Shown here: positions 8,472 to 16,272 of the stretch, piece by piece
Layout: each line of letters opens with the position of its first letter
Numbering within the stretch: the stretch's first letter is position 1
From: Paenibacillus harenae
GTDB lineage: Bacteria > Bacillota > Bacilli > Paenibacillales > Paenibacillaceae
Assembly (NCBI RefSeq): GCF_030812415.1
Contig: NZ_JAUSST010000001.1
Location: forward strand, 620,001-684,000
Length of the DNA stretch: 64,000 bases
Direction of reading: 5' to 3'
Position numbers and translations under genes: made by a program
The notes under the pieces: model-generated
Databases searched by the model: none
The model's input: the letters and a program-made list of their open reading frames with translations, nothing else
Told to the model about the DNA's origin: nothing

Positions 8472-9923
8472 TCACGAACCTTGCAATCTGGAGCCGTGCT
8501 CGGCTAACCAGCCAAGCACTTCGTCAATCGTACGGACAGGCACAATATTAAGCGCAGGCGCAGCTGCTCGGGCGTCTTCTGCGGAAGCTGCCGGAACGAA
8601 GAACACATCGGCATCGGTTCGGCTGACGGCATATGCCTTCTGCGGAATGCCGCCGACAAGCCCGACGCTGCCGTCAGGCTCGATCGTTCCTGTTCCGGCA
8701 ACTTGCAAGCCCCCAGTCACGCCCCCGGGCGTCAACTGATCGATGATCGCCAGCGTCAGCATGGCGCCATGGGAAGGTCCTCCGATATGCGCCAAGTACC
8801 GTTTATAATCAATCGAACGAGGAATATCGAGCTTTACATTCGTCTGCACGGAGATGCCGAATACAGTACGATTATTGTCATCGTCGGCAGCACGGGTAGG
8901 CGCGTCGATTCGAAGCGTCTCTCCTTCTCTGTCAATCGATAGCGTCACCGTATCGCCGGGCTTAATCGCATCTCCCATATAACCGGTCATATCATCGAGT
9001 GATTGTACCGCCCGGTCGTTTAAGCGATGAATAACGTCGCCGGCCTGGAGCAATCCCTCTACCGGGCTTCCGCTTACGATAGCGACGATGCGTACCCCAT
9101 CGGCCGTGACGCCTTTGCCGATCCCTGCCTTCTCCATCGCAATGGCGGCCGCGACGCTGTTGGCATCCGTCTTCATCATGACAACTTGCGAATAGGACTC
9201 GGTTAGCGGCGGCTCATCCTCGGGGATCGGCTCGAAGCGATATTGCGGGAACAGCTTGCCGTATACCCAGTCCATCGGCACAGCCGGCCTTTCGAATACG
9301 AGCACGCCGTTTATCGTCCCTCCTGCAGTCCCATTCTCGACATGCGCGTAACGATTCATATCAAGCGTCATTCCCGGGTAAGTGACATTATAGCCTGTCG
9401 GAGAAACAAGCAGTGCCAATACGATCGCAATACCCATCCATAAGAGCACGGTGCGCTTCGGAAATCGCGGCTTTCCGATAAGGTCCCAATCAAACATTTC
9501 GCTAAGCAGCATATCCAGGACAACAAGCAGTGCCGATATACCAATGAACAGGAGTATCAGCATCAGCTTCTCCGAATCGAATAACGCAATTCCAGCGACA
9601 CACAAACTGACTGCAATGACGGCCTGCTTAAGTATGTACAGCAGAACATAAGCGAGCTTGTTACGTCGACTTCGATTGGATTGCCCTGCGTAAGCTTTTC
9701 GAAGGGCTACAATGCCTAATGCCGCACCTGCCGCCCAGAGCAGCGGAGGCAGCGCGAGCAGCATGAGCAGCCAATCGATCATCTCGATCCATTCCATGCC
9801 CGCGGATGTCTTAAGCGGCGCCGGCAGCCATATAAGCTCGGCAGCGGCCAAATAAACTAATGAAACGACAAGTCCGATTACATAGTAGTTCCGGTGCTTT
9901 CCCAACCTTATCCTCATCCTCAT
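8472..9923 (-). CDS. Membrane PDZ-Lon (S16) serine protease with extended N-terminal helices
   Basis: 483 residues. The first 190 form about five membrane helices (VIGLVVSLVYLAAAELIWL, LLMLLALPPLLWAAGAALGI, AVIAVSLCVAGIALF, LMLILLFIGISALLVVLDML, LLWMGIAIVLALLV). A PDZ domain follows (GVRIVAIVSGSPVEGLLQAG), then a Lon proteolytic domain with the Ser384 (GGPSHGAML) and Lys429 (GGIPQK) catalytic dyad. It resembles YlbL/SepM proteases, which have one N-terminal helix, so the multi-helix front is an elaboration. It probably cleaves membrane or exported peptides. It converges on the ltaS-like gene. Confidence 0.9.
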   Translation of the reverse strand: MRMRIRLGKHRNYYVIGLVVSLVYLAAAELIWLPAPLKTSAGMEWIEMIDWLLMLLALPPLLWAAGAALGIVALRKAYAGQSNRSRRNKLAYVLLYILKQAVIAVSLCVAGIALFDSEKLMLILLFIGISALLVVLDMLLSEMFDWDLIGKPRFPKRTVLLWMGIAIVLALLVSPTGYNVTYPGMTLDMNRYAHVENGTAGGTINGVLVFERPAVPMDWVYGKLFPQYRFEPIPEDEPPLTESYSQVVMMKTDANSVAAAIAMEKAGIGKGVTADGVRIVAIVSGSPVEGLLQAGDVIHRLNDRAVQSLDDMTGYMGDAIKPGDTVTLSIDREGETLRIDAPTRAADDDNNRTVFGISVQTNVKLDIPRSIDYKRYLAHIGGPSHGAMLTLAIIDQLTPGGVTGGLQVAGTGTIEPDGSVGLVGGIPQKAYAVSRTDADVFFVPAASAEDARAAAPALNIVPVRTIDEVLGWLAEHGSRLQGS

Positions 9924-9990
9924 TCAGCAGTCCTCTTCGCCAATAAATTGTTCGCTATTCTTTATGCCAAGATGTCCGCAACGAGCGAGA

Positions 9991-10017
9991 ACCCAACGGA
10001 AAACTTCGCCGTTGGGT
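9991..10017 (-). terminator. Hairpin ending the small-gene cluster
   Basis: ACCCAACGG pairs with CCGTTGGGT around nine bases. On the minus strand it follows the DUF1450 gene. The T tract is weak. Confidence 0.55.
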
Positions 10018-10076
10018 CCTGATGTGTACGTATCGTATGAAGTTCAAGTTCAATCAAGCTATGCCAGCACGCCTTC

Positions 10077-10304
10077 TTACTTCTTAATGTACTTACTGGC
10101 TTTCTCGATCGCATCATCCTCGGAAGTGCCCTTCACGTATCGTCCGTTGATGAAGACGAACGCATAACGCGCGCAAGGACCGCAGTAAGACTTGCAGCTT
10201 ACTACGCCGATCTCGTCGTTTGGCGCCAGCTTCTGCAGCTTGGCAACCGACGTCTTCATCTTCATATGCTTGCATTTATCGCATACTCGTATATCGTTAG
10301 CCAT
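10077..10304 (-). CDS. DUF1450 (YuzB-like) small cysteine-rich protein
   Basis: 75 residues with the cysteine pattern CDKC near the N-terminus and CKSYCGPC in the middle, resembling a thin ferredoxin-like or metal-binding fold. The C-terminus KGTSEDDAIEKASKYIKK is family-like. AGGAAG lies about eight bases before the ATG. It sits with a HesB-like gene and a YkvA-like gene, all on the minus strand and closely spaced. No function is established for the family; iron-sulfur or redox work is an inference from the cysteines and the neighbour. Confidence 0.85.
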   Translation of the reverse strand: MANDIRVCDKCKHMKMKTSVAKLQKLAPNDEIGVVSCKSYCGPCARYAFVFINGRYVKGTSEDDAIEKASKYIKK

Positions 10305-10343
10305 TTCAACATCTTCCTATCTTGCTCCGGCAGTCTGCGAAGC

Positions 10344-10652
10344 TTAGTGATCGCCGTGGTTGCCTTTAGTTGGATTCGTAATGGCAAAGCCTTCCTCCGG
10401 CACATAAAAGTAATCAATTCGAACACCGTCTAGAAACTCGTTGCCATCTTCTAAAATAACATCGATATCTTTATCTGTCGATACGACGACGTCTTTCTCG
10501 GTAGGCTCATCGATCCCCATGCCGTAATGCGCATGGTCGCCATGCGCGTGCGTTACGTAAACGCGAAGCTTTTTGCCTTCGTTTTCCGGCTTGTCCAGCT
10601 CTACCTTCAACATCTTCGCCGCGTTTTTGGAAATTTTGCAATTCATCGTCAT
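10344..10652 (-). CDS. HesB/IscA-fold protein lacking the cluster cysteines
   Basis: 102 residues. The start ISKNAAKMLKVELDKPENEG and core strands (LRVYVTHAHG, DVVVSTDKDIDVILEDGNEF, VRIDYFY) follow the HesB/YadR fold. The conserved C-x(n)-C-x-C of IscA carriers is missing: only one Cys, residue 5, is present, and the C-terminus ends NHGDH. HAHGDHAHYG gives a His-rich stretch instead. It is therefore unlikely to be a classic iron-sulfur carrier; metal binding through His is a guess. Confidence 0.8.
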   Translation of the reverse strand: MTMNCKISKNAAKMLKVELDKPENEGKKLRVYVTHAHGDHAHYGMGIDEPTEKDVVVSTDKDIDVILEDGNEFLDGVRIDYFYVPEEGFAITNPTKGNHGDH

Positions 10653-10690
10653 CCAGCTCCTCTTATCTTTATGCCCATGGGCAGGTTTTA

Positions 10691-10924
10691 CTATTTCATA
10701 TTATACTTCGTCTGCATTCTGCGGGCAAACCATTCTGCAACAAACATCGTAACGGCAATGTCGTCGATCGGCATCATAGGAAGCACATCCGGCAAAATCC
10801 AATAAAGAAATACCGGCACGCCGAAAATGAGCTTGTCCTTAACTTCGACTTCCCGTGACCTCAACAGCTTGAAGATGAGGCCAAACGTTTGTTTCCAATG
10901 ACGAAGCGACAACAATTTACGCAT
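10691..10924 (-). CDS. YkvA/DUF1232-like small membrane protein
   Basis: 77 residues. KDKLIFGVPVFLYWILPDVLPMMPIDDIAV is split by the L-x-P-x-D...P-x-D-D pattern typical of DUF1232, with one or two helices buried in the membrane. Function in the family is unknown. It is first in the minus-strand cluster of three small genes. Confidence 0.8.
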   Translation of the reverse strand: MRKLLSLRHWKQTFGLIFKLLRSREVEVKDKLIFGVPVFLYWILPDVLPMMPIDDIAVTMFVAEWFARRMQTKYNMK

Positions 10925-10983
10925 AGGACATCCCCGCCTTTAAGGCATTTACGTCCAGTATACCATAACGAAGCAGACATCAC

Positions 10984-11886
10984 CTACGATGGGCGATGCC
11001 TGCCGATTCGCAGCGTTTCCACCAGAAGCGGCTGCAATTCCACGTAAATGTTATCGAAGTTTTGGAACGGCAGCGGATTCTCGCCATACCCGGCCTCCAC
11101 TGTAAAGCCAGGCTTGCGGAAGTACTGAATAAACCAATCCTTATAACCGGCATCGCTGCCCGACAGCTTTACCGGCTTATAGCCGCTTGCTTGGCCTAAC
11201 CGCCGTGCAAGCATCTCCGCTTCAACCGGCTCATAGTCGCGGTAGTTCCAATAAATTTCCCGCCCTTGCGTATGAAGCGCCATAACGGCATCGAAACCGA
11301 TCGATTCGGTAAGCCGAGCCATAGCGAGGGCTTCGGGCTCGCTCAGCGGCTGCGGGCCGGGATAGTCGCGCGGACCTGGCCCGTCGATGCCGCGACGCTT
11401 GCGCTCTTCATCCCAATGCGCCGGGAACTGATCGTTCAAATCAACGCCTCTCGCATTCGCCTTCCAGTCGCTGAAGCTAGTTGAGCCGCCGTTCCACGCG
11501 ATCAGTTGCTCGTACCAAGGATTCGTCCTGTTCACCCCGCATTGCGCAAGCTCGACGCCGTCCGGGTTGACCATCGGTACGGCCCACAGCGTCACCTCTC
11601 CGCACAACTCCGCCACCTCCTGCCCCCGCAGCGGCTCGCCGCTTGCGTACGATGCAGACAAGTCGCCAATGAAACGCATTAACAACGCGGATGTAATCCA
11701 TTCATTGGCGTGGAATGAAGCGTTCATATGAATCTTTCTTGGGCCGCGTCCGCAGCGCAGCGCGACTAGCGGTCTACCGAGCACGCTGCGCCCGATTTCG
11801 TAGACGGTAACGAACGAATAATGGCTGGCAAGCTGTCTGCAGCCCTCAAGCATATCATGATAACGGTATGTGTCCTTCGCGTTCAT
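10984..11886 (-). CDS. M14-family zinc carboxypeptidase (peptidoglycan/gamma-glutamyl peptide type)
   Basis: 300 residues without signal peptide. Zinc ligands are in NASFHANEWITS (His-x-x-Glu) and in ALHTQGREIYW (second His); the C-terminal general base is the Glu of FTVEAGYGENP. NARGVDLNDQFPAHW and MVNPDGVEL are characteristic of the ENP1/gamma-D-glutamyl-diaminopimelate peptidases of Bacillales, which trim cell wall peptides in the cytoplasm. It neighbours murI, another glutamate/cell-wall gene. Specificity for gamma-D-Glu-Dap is an inference. Confidence 0.9.
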   Translation of the reverse strand: MNAKDTYRYHDMLEGCRQLASHYSFVTVYEIGRSVLGRPLVALRCGRGPRKIHMNASFHANEWITSALLMRFIGDLSASYASGEPLRGQEVAELCGEVTLWAVPMVNPDGVELAQCGVNRTNPWYEQLIAWNGGSTSFSDWKANARGVDLNDQFPAHWDEERKRRGIDGPGPRDYPGPQPLSEPEALAMARLTESIGFDAVMALHTQGREIYWNYRDYEPVEAEMLARRLGQASGYKPVKLSGSDAGYKDWFIQYFRKPGFTVEAGYGENPLPFQNFDNIYVELQPLLVETLRIGRHRPS

Positions 11887-11981
11887 CGCAATATCGCCTC
11901 CAGCGGGCCTCCGCCCTCATCATTCCTACCATGCTATGCCGCTGAAGCTTGCCCTATGTTAGGCTATACCCTGGCAAAGCG

Positions 11982-12028
11982 AAGAAGCCGAGCCCCGACC
12001 TGCAAGCAGATCGGATCTTCGGCTTCTT
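11982..12028 (-). terminator. Terminator after glutamate racemase
   Basis: AAGAAGCCGA (11982-11991) pairs with TCGGCTTCTT (12019-12028). It sits directly downstream of murI on the minus strand. Confidence 0.65.
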
Positions 12029-12054
12029 TGCGGCCTCACGTCACTAGGCAAAGA

Positions 12055-12870
12055 TCAGACAATATTAGGTACCTGCCAGATGACAGGCGTCAGTTCGATC
12101 TGCTCGCCAAGCCATTGCTGCGCAATGGACTTGAACAAAATCGGATCTCCGCTGCAGAAGAACTGATGTACCGGAATTTCGTCTCTGCGTGTAAGGCTTC
12201 TTTTGTTCTGCAGAATAACGCTTACCTCCCGAGCCGTTTCGTCGGCGGAGTTGATAAGCGCCACGTTCTGACCCATGACTTCCGCAATCGTATCGGTCAG
12301 AAACGGATAATGCGTGCAGCCTAAGATGAGACAATCGATGGGATGCTTTCGCAAATGTCCGATTGACTTACGTACCGCCTCGTACGTTTCCGGCGAACGG
12401 AAATTGCCTTTCTCCACGAGCGGCACGAATAGCGGACACGTTTCGCTTATCACTTCCACATGAGGCGATAGTTCCCTTAACGCGCTGTCGTAAGCACGGC
12501 TCTTAATCGTTCCTTCCGTGCCAATAACGCCGATACATCCGGTTGTAGAGCGGCCAATTGCAGCTCGTGCGCCGGGATTGATAACGCCGACTACCGGCAC
12601 TGCGACTCTTGAGCGAATAACGCCAAGCGCCGCTGCCGTTGCGGTGTTGCATGCTATGACAATCATTTTGGGACTGAATTGAATTAAGTAATCAACAATT
12701 TCTCTCGTAAACTGAATAATTTCCTCCGAGGAACGAGGACCGTAAGGCGTCCTTGCCGTATCTCCGAAATAAACGATTTTTTCTCGCGGCAGTTGGCGCA
12801 TCACTTCTTTGGCAACGGTAAGACCGCCTACGCCTGAATCAAGTATCGCAATAGGTTGCTGTTGATGCAC
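12055..12870 (-). CDS. murI: Glutamate racemase
   Basis: 271 residues from the GTG at 12870, chosen because AAGGAAAG stands ten bases upstream and the protein then begins VHQQQPIAILDSGVGGLTVA; an upstream ATG would add a non-conserved leader. The two catalytic cysteines are in VIACNTATAAAL and ILGCTHYPFL, and FGDTARTPYG is the substrate loop. It makes D-glutamate for peptidoglycan. It is single-copy in this window and followed by its own terminator. Confidence 0.96.
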   Translation of the reverse strand: MHQQQPIAILDSGVGGLTVAKEVMRQLPREKIVYFGDTARTPYGPRSSEEIIQFTREIVDYLIQFSPKMIVIACNTATAAALGVIRSRVAVPVVGVINPGARAAIGRSTTGCIGVIGTEGTIKSRAYDSALRELSPHVEVISETCPLFVPLVEKGNFRSPETYEAVRKSIGHLRKHPIDCLILGCTHYPFLTDTIAEVMGQNVALINSADETAREVSVILQNKRSLTRRDEIPVHQFFCSGDPILFKSIAQQWLGEQIELTPVIWQVPNIV

Positions 12871-13016
12871 GAACACACCGCTTTCCTTGAACATGATCGT
12901 CATATAGAATGACACAATAGCATATGAAGACGGGTAAAAAAACGTACCTACATCTTATCCTATAATAAGACGACCTTCAACAAACAAACCGGCGCTTTAT
13001 CCTATGTATAAATGAG

Positions 13017-13060
13017 AAGGCGCTGGTACATGGTTATTCGAAACCATGTACCAGCGCCTT
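13017..13060 (-). terminator. Perfect 19-bp terminator hairpin
   Basis: AAGGCGCTGGTACATGGTT (13017-13035) pairs exactly with its complement at 13042-13060 around ATTCGA. It lies ten bases beyond the stop of the YtxH gene. Confidence 0.85.
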
Positions 13061-13070
13061 TCTTGCAGCA

Positions 13071-13484
13071 TTACAGCTCTTTCGTTACTGCAGCTTCCGA
13101 TTCGCCGGCTTCTACCGTTTCGATTGCGGTTGCAACTTGATGTTCGCCGATCTCGGCATTCACCACGGCTGCCGCTTCTTCTGCTTCGATCAAGTTCTTG
13201 CCTTTGACCGTGCTTACGAAGTTGCCCGCCGCGAGCTTCGTACGGTCGGCAATTTGAACCGCTTGATCACCGATTTGTCTTGCGATGCGTCCCGTTGTAT
13301 CGCCAACTTGACCGGCAACCTTCACCGTCGTTTGGCCTACCTTCTGCGCTCCCGTCGAAATATCTTGACGAAGCTCCTTGCCTGCTTTTGGCGCCAGTAA
13401 CAGAGCTGTGACGGAACCGATAACACCTCCGGCTAAAGCACCCAGCAAAAATCCTTTATTCTGTTTACGAGTTGACATCATCAT
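13071..13484 (-). CDS. YtxH-domain general stress protein
   Basis: 137 residues. The N-terminal glycine-zipper helix [30 protein letters not shown] is the YtxH signature (small membrane helix followed by an amphipathic tail). The rest alternates short repeats such as [20 protein letters not shown], giving a long helical rod. The gene overlaps the DUF948 gene by ATGA. In B. subtilis ytxH with ytxG (DUF948) belongs to the general stress regulon. Three ATG codons stand in a row at the start (13484, 13481, 13478) with AAGGAG just before them, so the exact start is open. Confidence 0.85.
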   Translation of the reverse strand: MMMSTRKQNKGFLLGALAGGVIGSVTALLLAPKAGKELRQDISTGAQKVGQTTVKVAGQVGDTTGRIARQIGDQAVQIADRTKLAAGNFVSTVKGKNLIEAEEAAAVVNAEIGEHQVATAIETVEAGESEAAVTKEL

Positions 13485-14017
13485 TCGCTCCTTTCGTTCT
13501 TAGCGTGCCCTTCGCCTCTGCCTGTCGATTCGGAGGAAGAAGCGGTAACATGTGCATCATGCCGAACGCCATCGTTCTCGCTCGAAACGGCCGAGCTCCG
13601 TCTCGATTGCCATAGCTGCCAAGCGGCTATGCCCAGCTCCGCCCATTCGAACACTTCGCCTGCTTGACGCTTCGTTTCTGTCCGTTCCGCGTGCCTTGCC
13701 GCTGATTCCGCCAAGACCGCCGTTACGCTCTCTACGGCCGAGGTCGTATGCTTGATCGCACCGCCGACCTCGCCAGCCGCCTCGAAAAACCGATTCACTG
13801 CGCTTAGCTGCCGCTGCGCCGTCCGAATCGCCTCCTCCGTCGGAGGCAAAAGACCGCTAAGCTCAGCGGTTAGACGGCTCACGTCGCGTTGCATCGCTTC
13901 AGCAGATTGCTGCACCTTTGCAAGCCTGCCAAGCAATATTCGCATGCCGACGAGCAAGCCCGCCACCAGAATAACGAATGCGCCAGCCGCTATCGCTGCA
14001 CTCCATGCCATAATCAT
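13481..14017 (-). CDS. DUF948 (YtxG-like) membrane-anchored stress protein
   Basis: 178 residues from the ATG at 14017, which follows AAGGAGGAGAGAGGAGC; upstream codons are not conserved. One N-terminal helix ([22 protein letters not shown]) is followed by a coiled coil ([20 protein letters not shown] and beyond) and a Ser/Glu-rich tail. It is the first gene of a two-gene operon with YtxH. The pair is common in Bacillales and linked to stress and envelope, but the molecular role is unknown. Confidence 0.85.
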   Translation of the reverse strand: MIMAWSAAIAAGAFVILVAGLLVGMRILLGRLAKVQQSAEAMQRDVSRLTAELSGLLPPTEEAIRTAQRQLSAVNRFFEAAGEVGGAIKHTTSAVESVTAVLAESAARHAERTETKRQAGEVFEWAELGIAAWQLWQSRRSSAVSSENDGVRHDAHVTASSSESTGRGEGHAKNERSE

Positions 14018-14117
14018 GCTCCTCTCTCCTCCTTCCGCGCAATCTAGACGAATGCCCACTTGCGTAATGACAGTATAAGCAGCATGGGCTTGTATTGACA
14101 CTGGCGCATGCAAAAAA

Positions 14118-14160
14118 GGGACGCCCTCCGGAATCTACTCAAGATTCCGGAGGGCGTCCC
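14118..14160 (-). terminator. 18-bp terminator with T tract
   Basis: GGGACGCCCTCCGGAATC (14118-14135) pairs with 14143-14160 around a seven-base loop. On the minus strand TTTTTTG follows. It ends the SufR-like gene. Confidence 0.92.
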
Positions 14161-14180
14161 CCGCATGATCAGCCGACCTA

Positions 14181-14846
14181 TCAGCCTATCTTATAACTGC
14201 ACTTGCCTCCGCCCTTCGCCAAACATTCCGTTCTCTCGACCGGAGCGTCAAGCAGCGCTTGAAACAACGCAAGCTCGCAGCTGCAAGCTTGCTGGTACTT
14301 GCCTGCCACCTTTGCAATGGGGCAGTTGTATTCGTACAGCATATAAGCTCCGTTATCAAGACTCCTCATCTCGGCCATATAGCCCCCGGCGCTCTGAATC
14401 GCCGTCAGCTCGCTTACTCTAAGCTCCAAGCTCTTCCCCGCCATTCTCGGCTCATACCGTTCAAGAAGCTTCTGCTTCCTGCCGTCGAACATCCGATCAA
14501 TGAGCGCTGCGGTATCCGGGCTGTCGGCCAGCTCGTCGAGCAGATCGAGTGTAAGCAGGTGATAGTTCTTCGGGAAGAGCTCGTCGGCTTGCTTCGTCAG
14601 CTCGTAGACATGCAGCGGTCGGCCCATTGCTTGTCGGATCGAGACGATATTGACGCTGCCTTCCGTCTCCAACGCGTACATATGGCGGCGTATCGCCATT
14701 TCCGTCAGCCCAAGCTCCTCTGACAGCTCGCCCGCGCTCATTCGTCCCTTTGTCCGAAGCAGCAGCAATAGACGCTCGCGCGTCGAGCCGTCTCCGCTTT
14801 TCTCAGCTGTCCGCCTTGCTGCGCGACTCGTATCGTTGCGCTTCAA
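14181..14846 (-). CDS. SufR-like winged-helix iron-sulfur regulator
   Basis: 221 residues. The N-terminal winged helix (ERLLLLLRTKGRMSAGELSE, then EMAIRRHMYALETEG) is followed by a ligand domain ending YEYNCPIAKVAGKY, ACSCELALFQALL and TECLAKGGGKCSYKIG. These cysteines match the iron-sulfur sensor half of SufR-type ArsR/DeoR-like repressors. The start is TTG at 14846 with GAGGGTGG seven bases upstream. Its promoter contains an inverted repeat, consistent with autoregulation. No suf operon is in view, so the targets are unknown. Confidence 0.78.
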   Translation of the reverse strand: MKRNDTSRAARRTAEKSGDGSTRERLLLLLRTKGRMSAGELSEELGLTEMAIRRHMYALETEGSVNIVSIRQAMGRPLHVYELTKQADELFPKNYHLLTLDLLDELADSPDTAALIDRMFDGRKQKLLERYEPRMAGKSLELRVSELTAIQSAGGYMAEMRSLDNGAYMLYEYNCPIAKVAGKYQQACSCELALFQALLDAPVERTECLAKGGGKCSYKIG

Positions 14847-14891
14847 ACCTTCACCACCCTCGCAGATCTATTAGCGTCATTGTAACGTAAT

Positions 14892-14930
14892 TTGGCCGTT
14901 TTGCAAGTGTAAACAAATGCAAACGGCCAA
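14892..14930 (-). promoter_or_regulatory. Inverted repeat overlapping the promoter of the SufR-like gene
   Basis: TTGGCCGTTTTGCA (14892-14905) and TGCAAACGGCCAA (14918-14930) are near-perfect inverted arms. On the minus strand one arm contains TTGCAA, which with TACAAT 16 bases further makes a plausible sigma-A promoter. The arms thus cover the -35 and spacer, as an operator would. A stem-loop terminator for the DUF86 gene is the alternative, but there is no T tract. Confidence 0.5.
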
Positions 14931-14942
14931 CGTTTTCACGCG

Positions 14943-15362
14943 CTATAGCTCACGTTCCAAATATTGCTCCACGGCTGCCTTGTATTCCGGCAGCAGATCC
15001 GCTATTCGGACCGACAACGGATGCAGCTCGCTGCGCGGCCATACGAAATATTCCTGAACGAGCGGCCGCCGAAGCTTAACCAACTCGATTAACGTCCCCA
15101 GCATGTTCGCCGGAAAAACGCCTTCCTCGCCCGTAATCTCGATGATATCCTCATAGCTGCTTGCATCGCGCATAATGAAGCCGTCAATCAGATAGCTTCC
15201 TACGTCGGTTACCGTTTCAATGGCCAGATGCAGCGCGCGTTCCTGGGCCAGTCCTTGCAGCAACGTCCCTTGCCAATTCGAAGCAACGTCATGCAGCGCT
15301 TCTGCAATCTCATTCACGGCTTGCAGCCTAACTGCAATTTGCTCGCGATTTACATAATACAA
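14943..15362 (-). CDS. DUF86/HepT-like protein (YutE type)
   Basis: 139 residues, mostly helical. HLAIETVTDVGSYLIDGFIM and YEDIIEITGEEGVFP follow the DUF86 pattern. HepT toxins carry R-x4-H-x-Y; here the equivalent is RRPLVQEYF, with Gln in place of the His, and no MntA nucleotidyltransferase is adjacent. It is therefore probably a stand-alone YutE-type protein rather than a toxin. The start is TTG at 15362 preceded by GAAGGCGGG. It lies 16 bases after a 41-residue membrane peptide gene. Confidence 0.75.
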   Translation of the reverse strand: MYYVNREQIAVRLQAVNEIAEALHDVASNWQGTLLQGLAQERALHLAIETVTDVGSYLIDGFIMRDASSYEDIIEITGEEGVFPANMLGTLIELVKLRRPLVQEYFVWPRSELHPLSVRIADLLPEYKAAVEQYLEREL

Positions 15363-15378
15363 TTGTCGTCGCCCGCCT

Positions 15379-15504
15379 TCAGCCTTGCTTTTTTTTCTTC
15401 GCTTTCCGTTTAAGCCATGCCACCATAATAACGCTGCTCAATACGATAACGAGCAAATAAGTCATGATTTCATATACATCGCGCATGCTGATCTGTTCTT
15501 CCAT
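15379..15504 (-). CDS. 41-residue single-helix membrane peptide
   Basis: A short gene reading MEEQISMRDVYEIMTYLLVI, then about 10 hydrophobic residues and a basic tail WLKRKAKKKKQG. One membrane helix (about residues 13-30) with a strongly basic cytosolic end is clear. It precedes the DUF86 gene by 16 bases, so an operon is likely. No clear AGGAGG is seen, only GGCGGG. I do not recognise a family. Confidence 0.55.
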   Translation of the reverse strand: MEEQISMRDVYEIMTYLLVIVLSSVIMVAWLKRKAKKKKQG

Positions 15505-15522
15505 TAAGCGTTAACCCGCCTT

Positions 15523-15810
15523 TCAGCTCTCGAAATCAACGCTGACGGAAGCTTCGCGAACTTGCAGCATATGCTCGATTACTTTTTTGTGAACGGGATG
15601 CACCTGATATTGTTCAAGCGCTTCCATTGAGTCGAATTTCGTAATTAAAGCGATATGATACGATCGTTCCGAATGAAGCACGTCAATTCCGACCTCGATC
15701 GATTTAAGCACCTCGATCTTGCCTTCCATATCTCTCAGCACTTGTGCGGTGTTAGCTACGTTCTCTGCGCTTCCATCCTTCAATTTAAAGAAAACGATGT
15801 GTGTAAGCAT
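15523..15810 (-). CDS. Dabb (stress-responsive A/B barrel) domain protein
   Basis: 95 residues from the ATG at 15810, which has a perfect AAAGGAGG eight bases upstream; longer upstream reading is not conserved. MLTHIVFFKLKDGS at the N-terminus and a second strand SERSYHIALITKFDSMEALE are Dabb hallmarks, with HPVHKKVIEHM near the end. The fold forms dimeric barrels; roles range from stress proteins to cyclases. No partner is evident. Confidence 0.88.
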   Translation of the reverse strand: MLTHIVFFKLKDGSAENVANTAQVLRDMEGKIEVLKSIEVGIDVLHSERSYHIALITKFDSMEALEQYQVHPVHKKVIEHMLQVREASVSVDFES

Positions 15811-15948
15811 CCGTTGTTCCTCCTTTGGTTTGACCCTATTCGCATGACATCGATTCAATTGTCGCATAATAACCCAAGACACATCATACCCTATGCATCC
15901 GTTCAAGGGCAATCTCTGCAACATTACGGCGAAGGAGCTTGATACGCA

Positions 15949-16212
15949 ATGCGCTATCCCGTTACAATAGCGGCAACCCTGATCGGGCTTGCGATCTGCC
16001 TGTTCAATTACACGGGCTACGACCCGCATAACATGGTTTTCTTTATGTTCAGCCCACCGGCATGGATCGTCGATTTGTTCGTTGACATTCATGAAGTAAG
16101 CGTCTTGCTTATGTACGTCTTGACGGTGCTTACATGGGCGCTGCTCGGCTTTATTGCCGACAAAATCATCTTATCCAGCCGCGAGAGCAGCCGCCGTCGC
16201 AGCGCTCGTTAA
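15949..16212 (+). CDS. Small two-helix membrane protein, unknown
   Basis: 87 residues with hydrophobic segments at about 5-22 (VTIAATLIGLAICLF) and 50-72 (VSVLLMYVLTVLTWALLGFI), a conserved-looking loop FSPPAWIVDLFVDIHE and a basic tail. GAAGGAG precedes the ATG. I do not recognise a family. It converges on the cupredoxin gene across a small terminator. Confidence 0.75.
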   Translation: MRYPVTIAATLIGLAICLFNYTGYDPHNMVFFMFSPPAWIVDLFVDIHEVSVLLMYVLTVLTWALLGFIADKIILSSRESSRRRSAR

Positions 16213-16224
16213 TAAAGTTTGAAA

Positions 16225-16244
16225 AAGGAGCCTTTCGGCTCCTT
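16225..16244. terminator. Short terminator between convergent genes
   Basis: AAGGAGCC and GGCTCCTT close on a TTTC loop. A-rich on the left and T-rich on the right, so it can serve both directions. Confidence 0.65.
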
Positions 16245-16272
16245 CTCCATCTTCCCTTATCGCCGCGCTTGC

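Noticed and set aside
15811..16092. Upstream extension of the Dabb gene
   Set aside because: AAAGGAGG sits directly before the ATG at 15810, and the extension is not Dabb-like.
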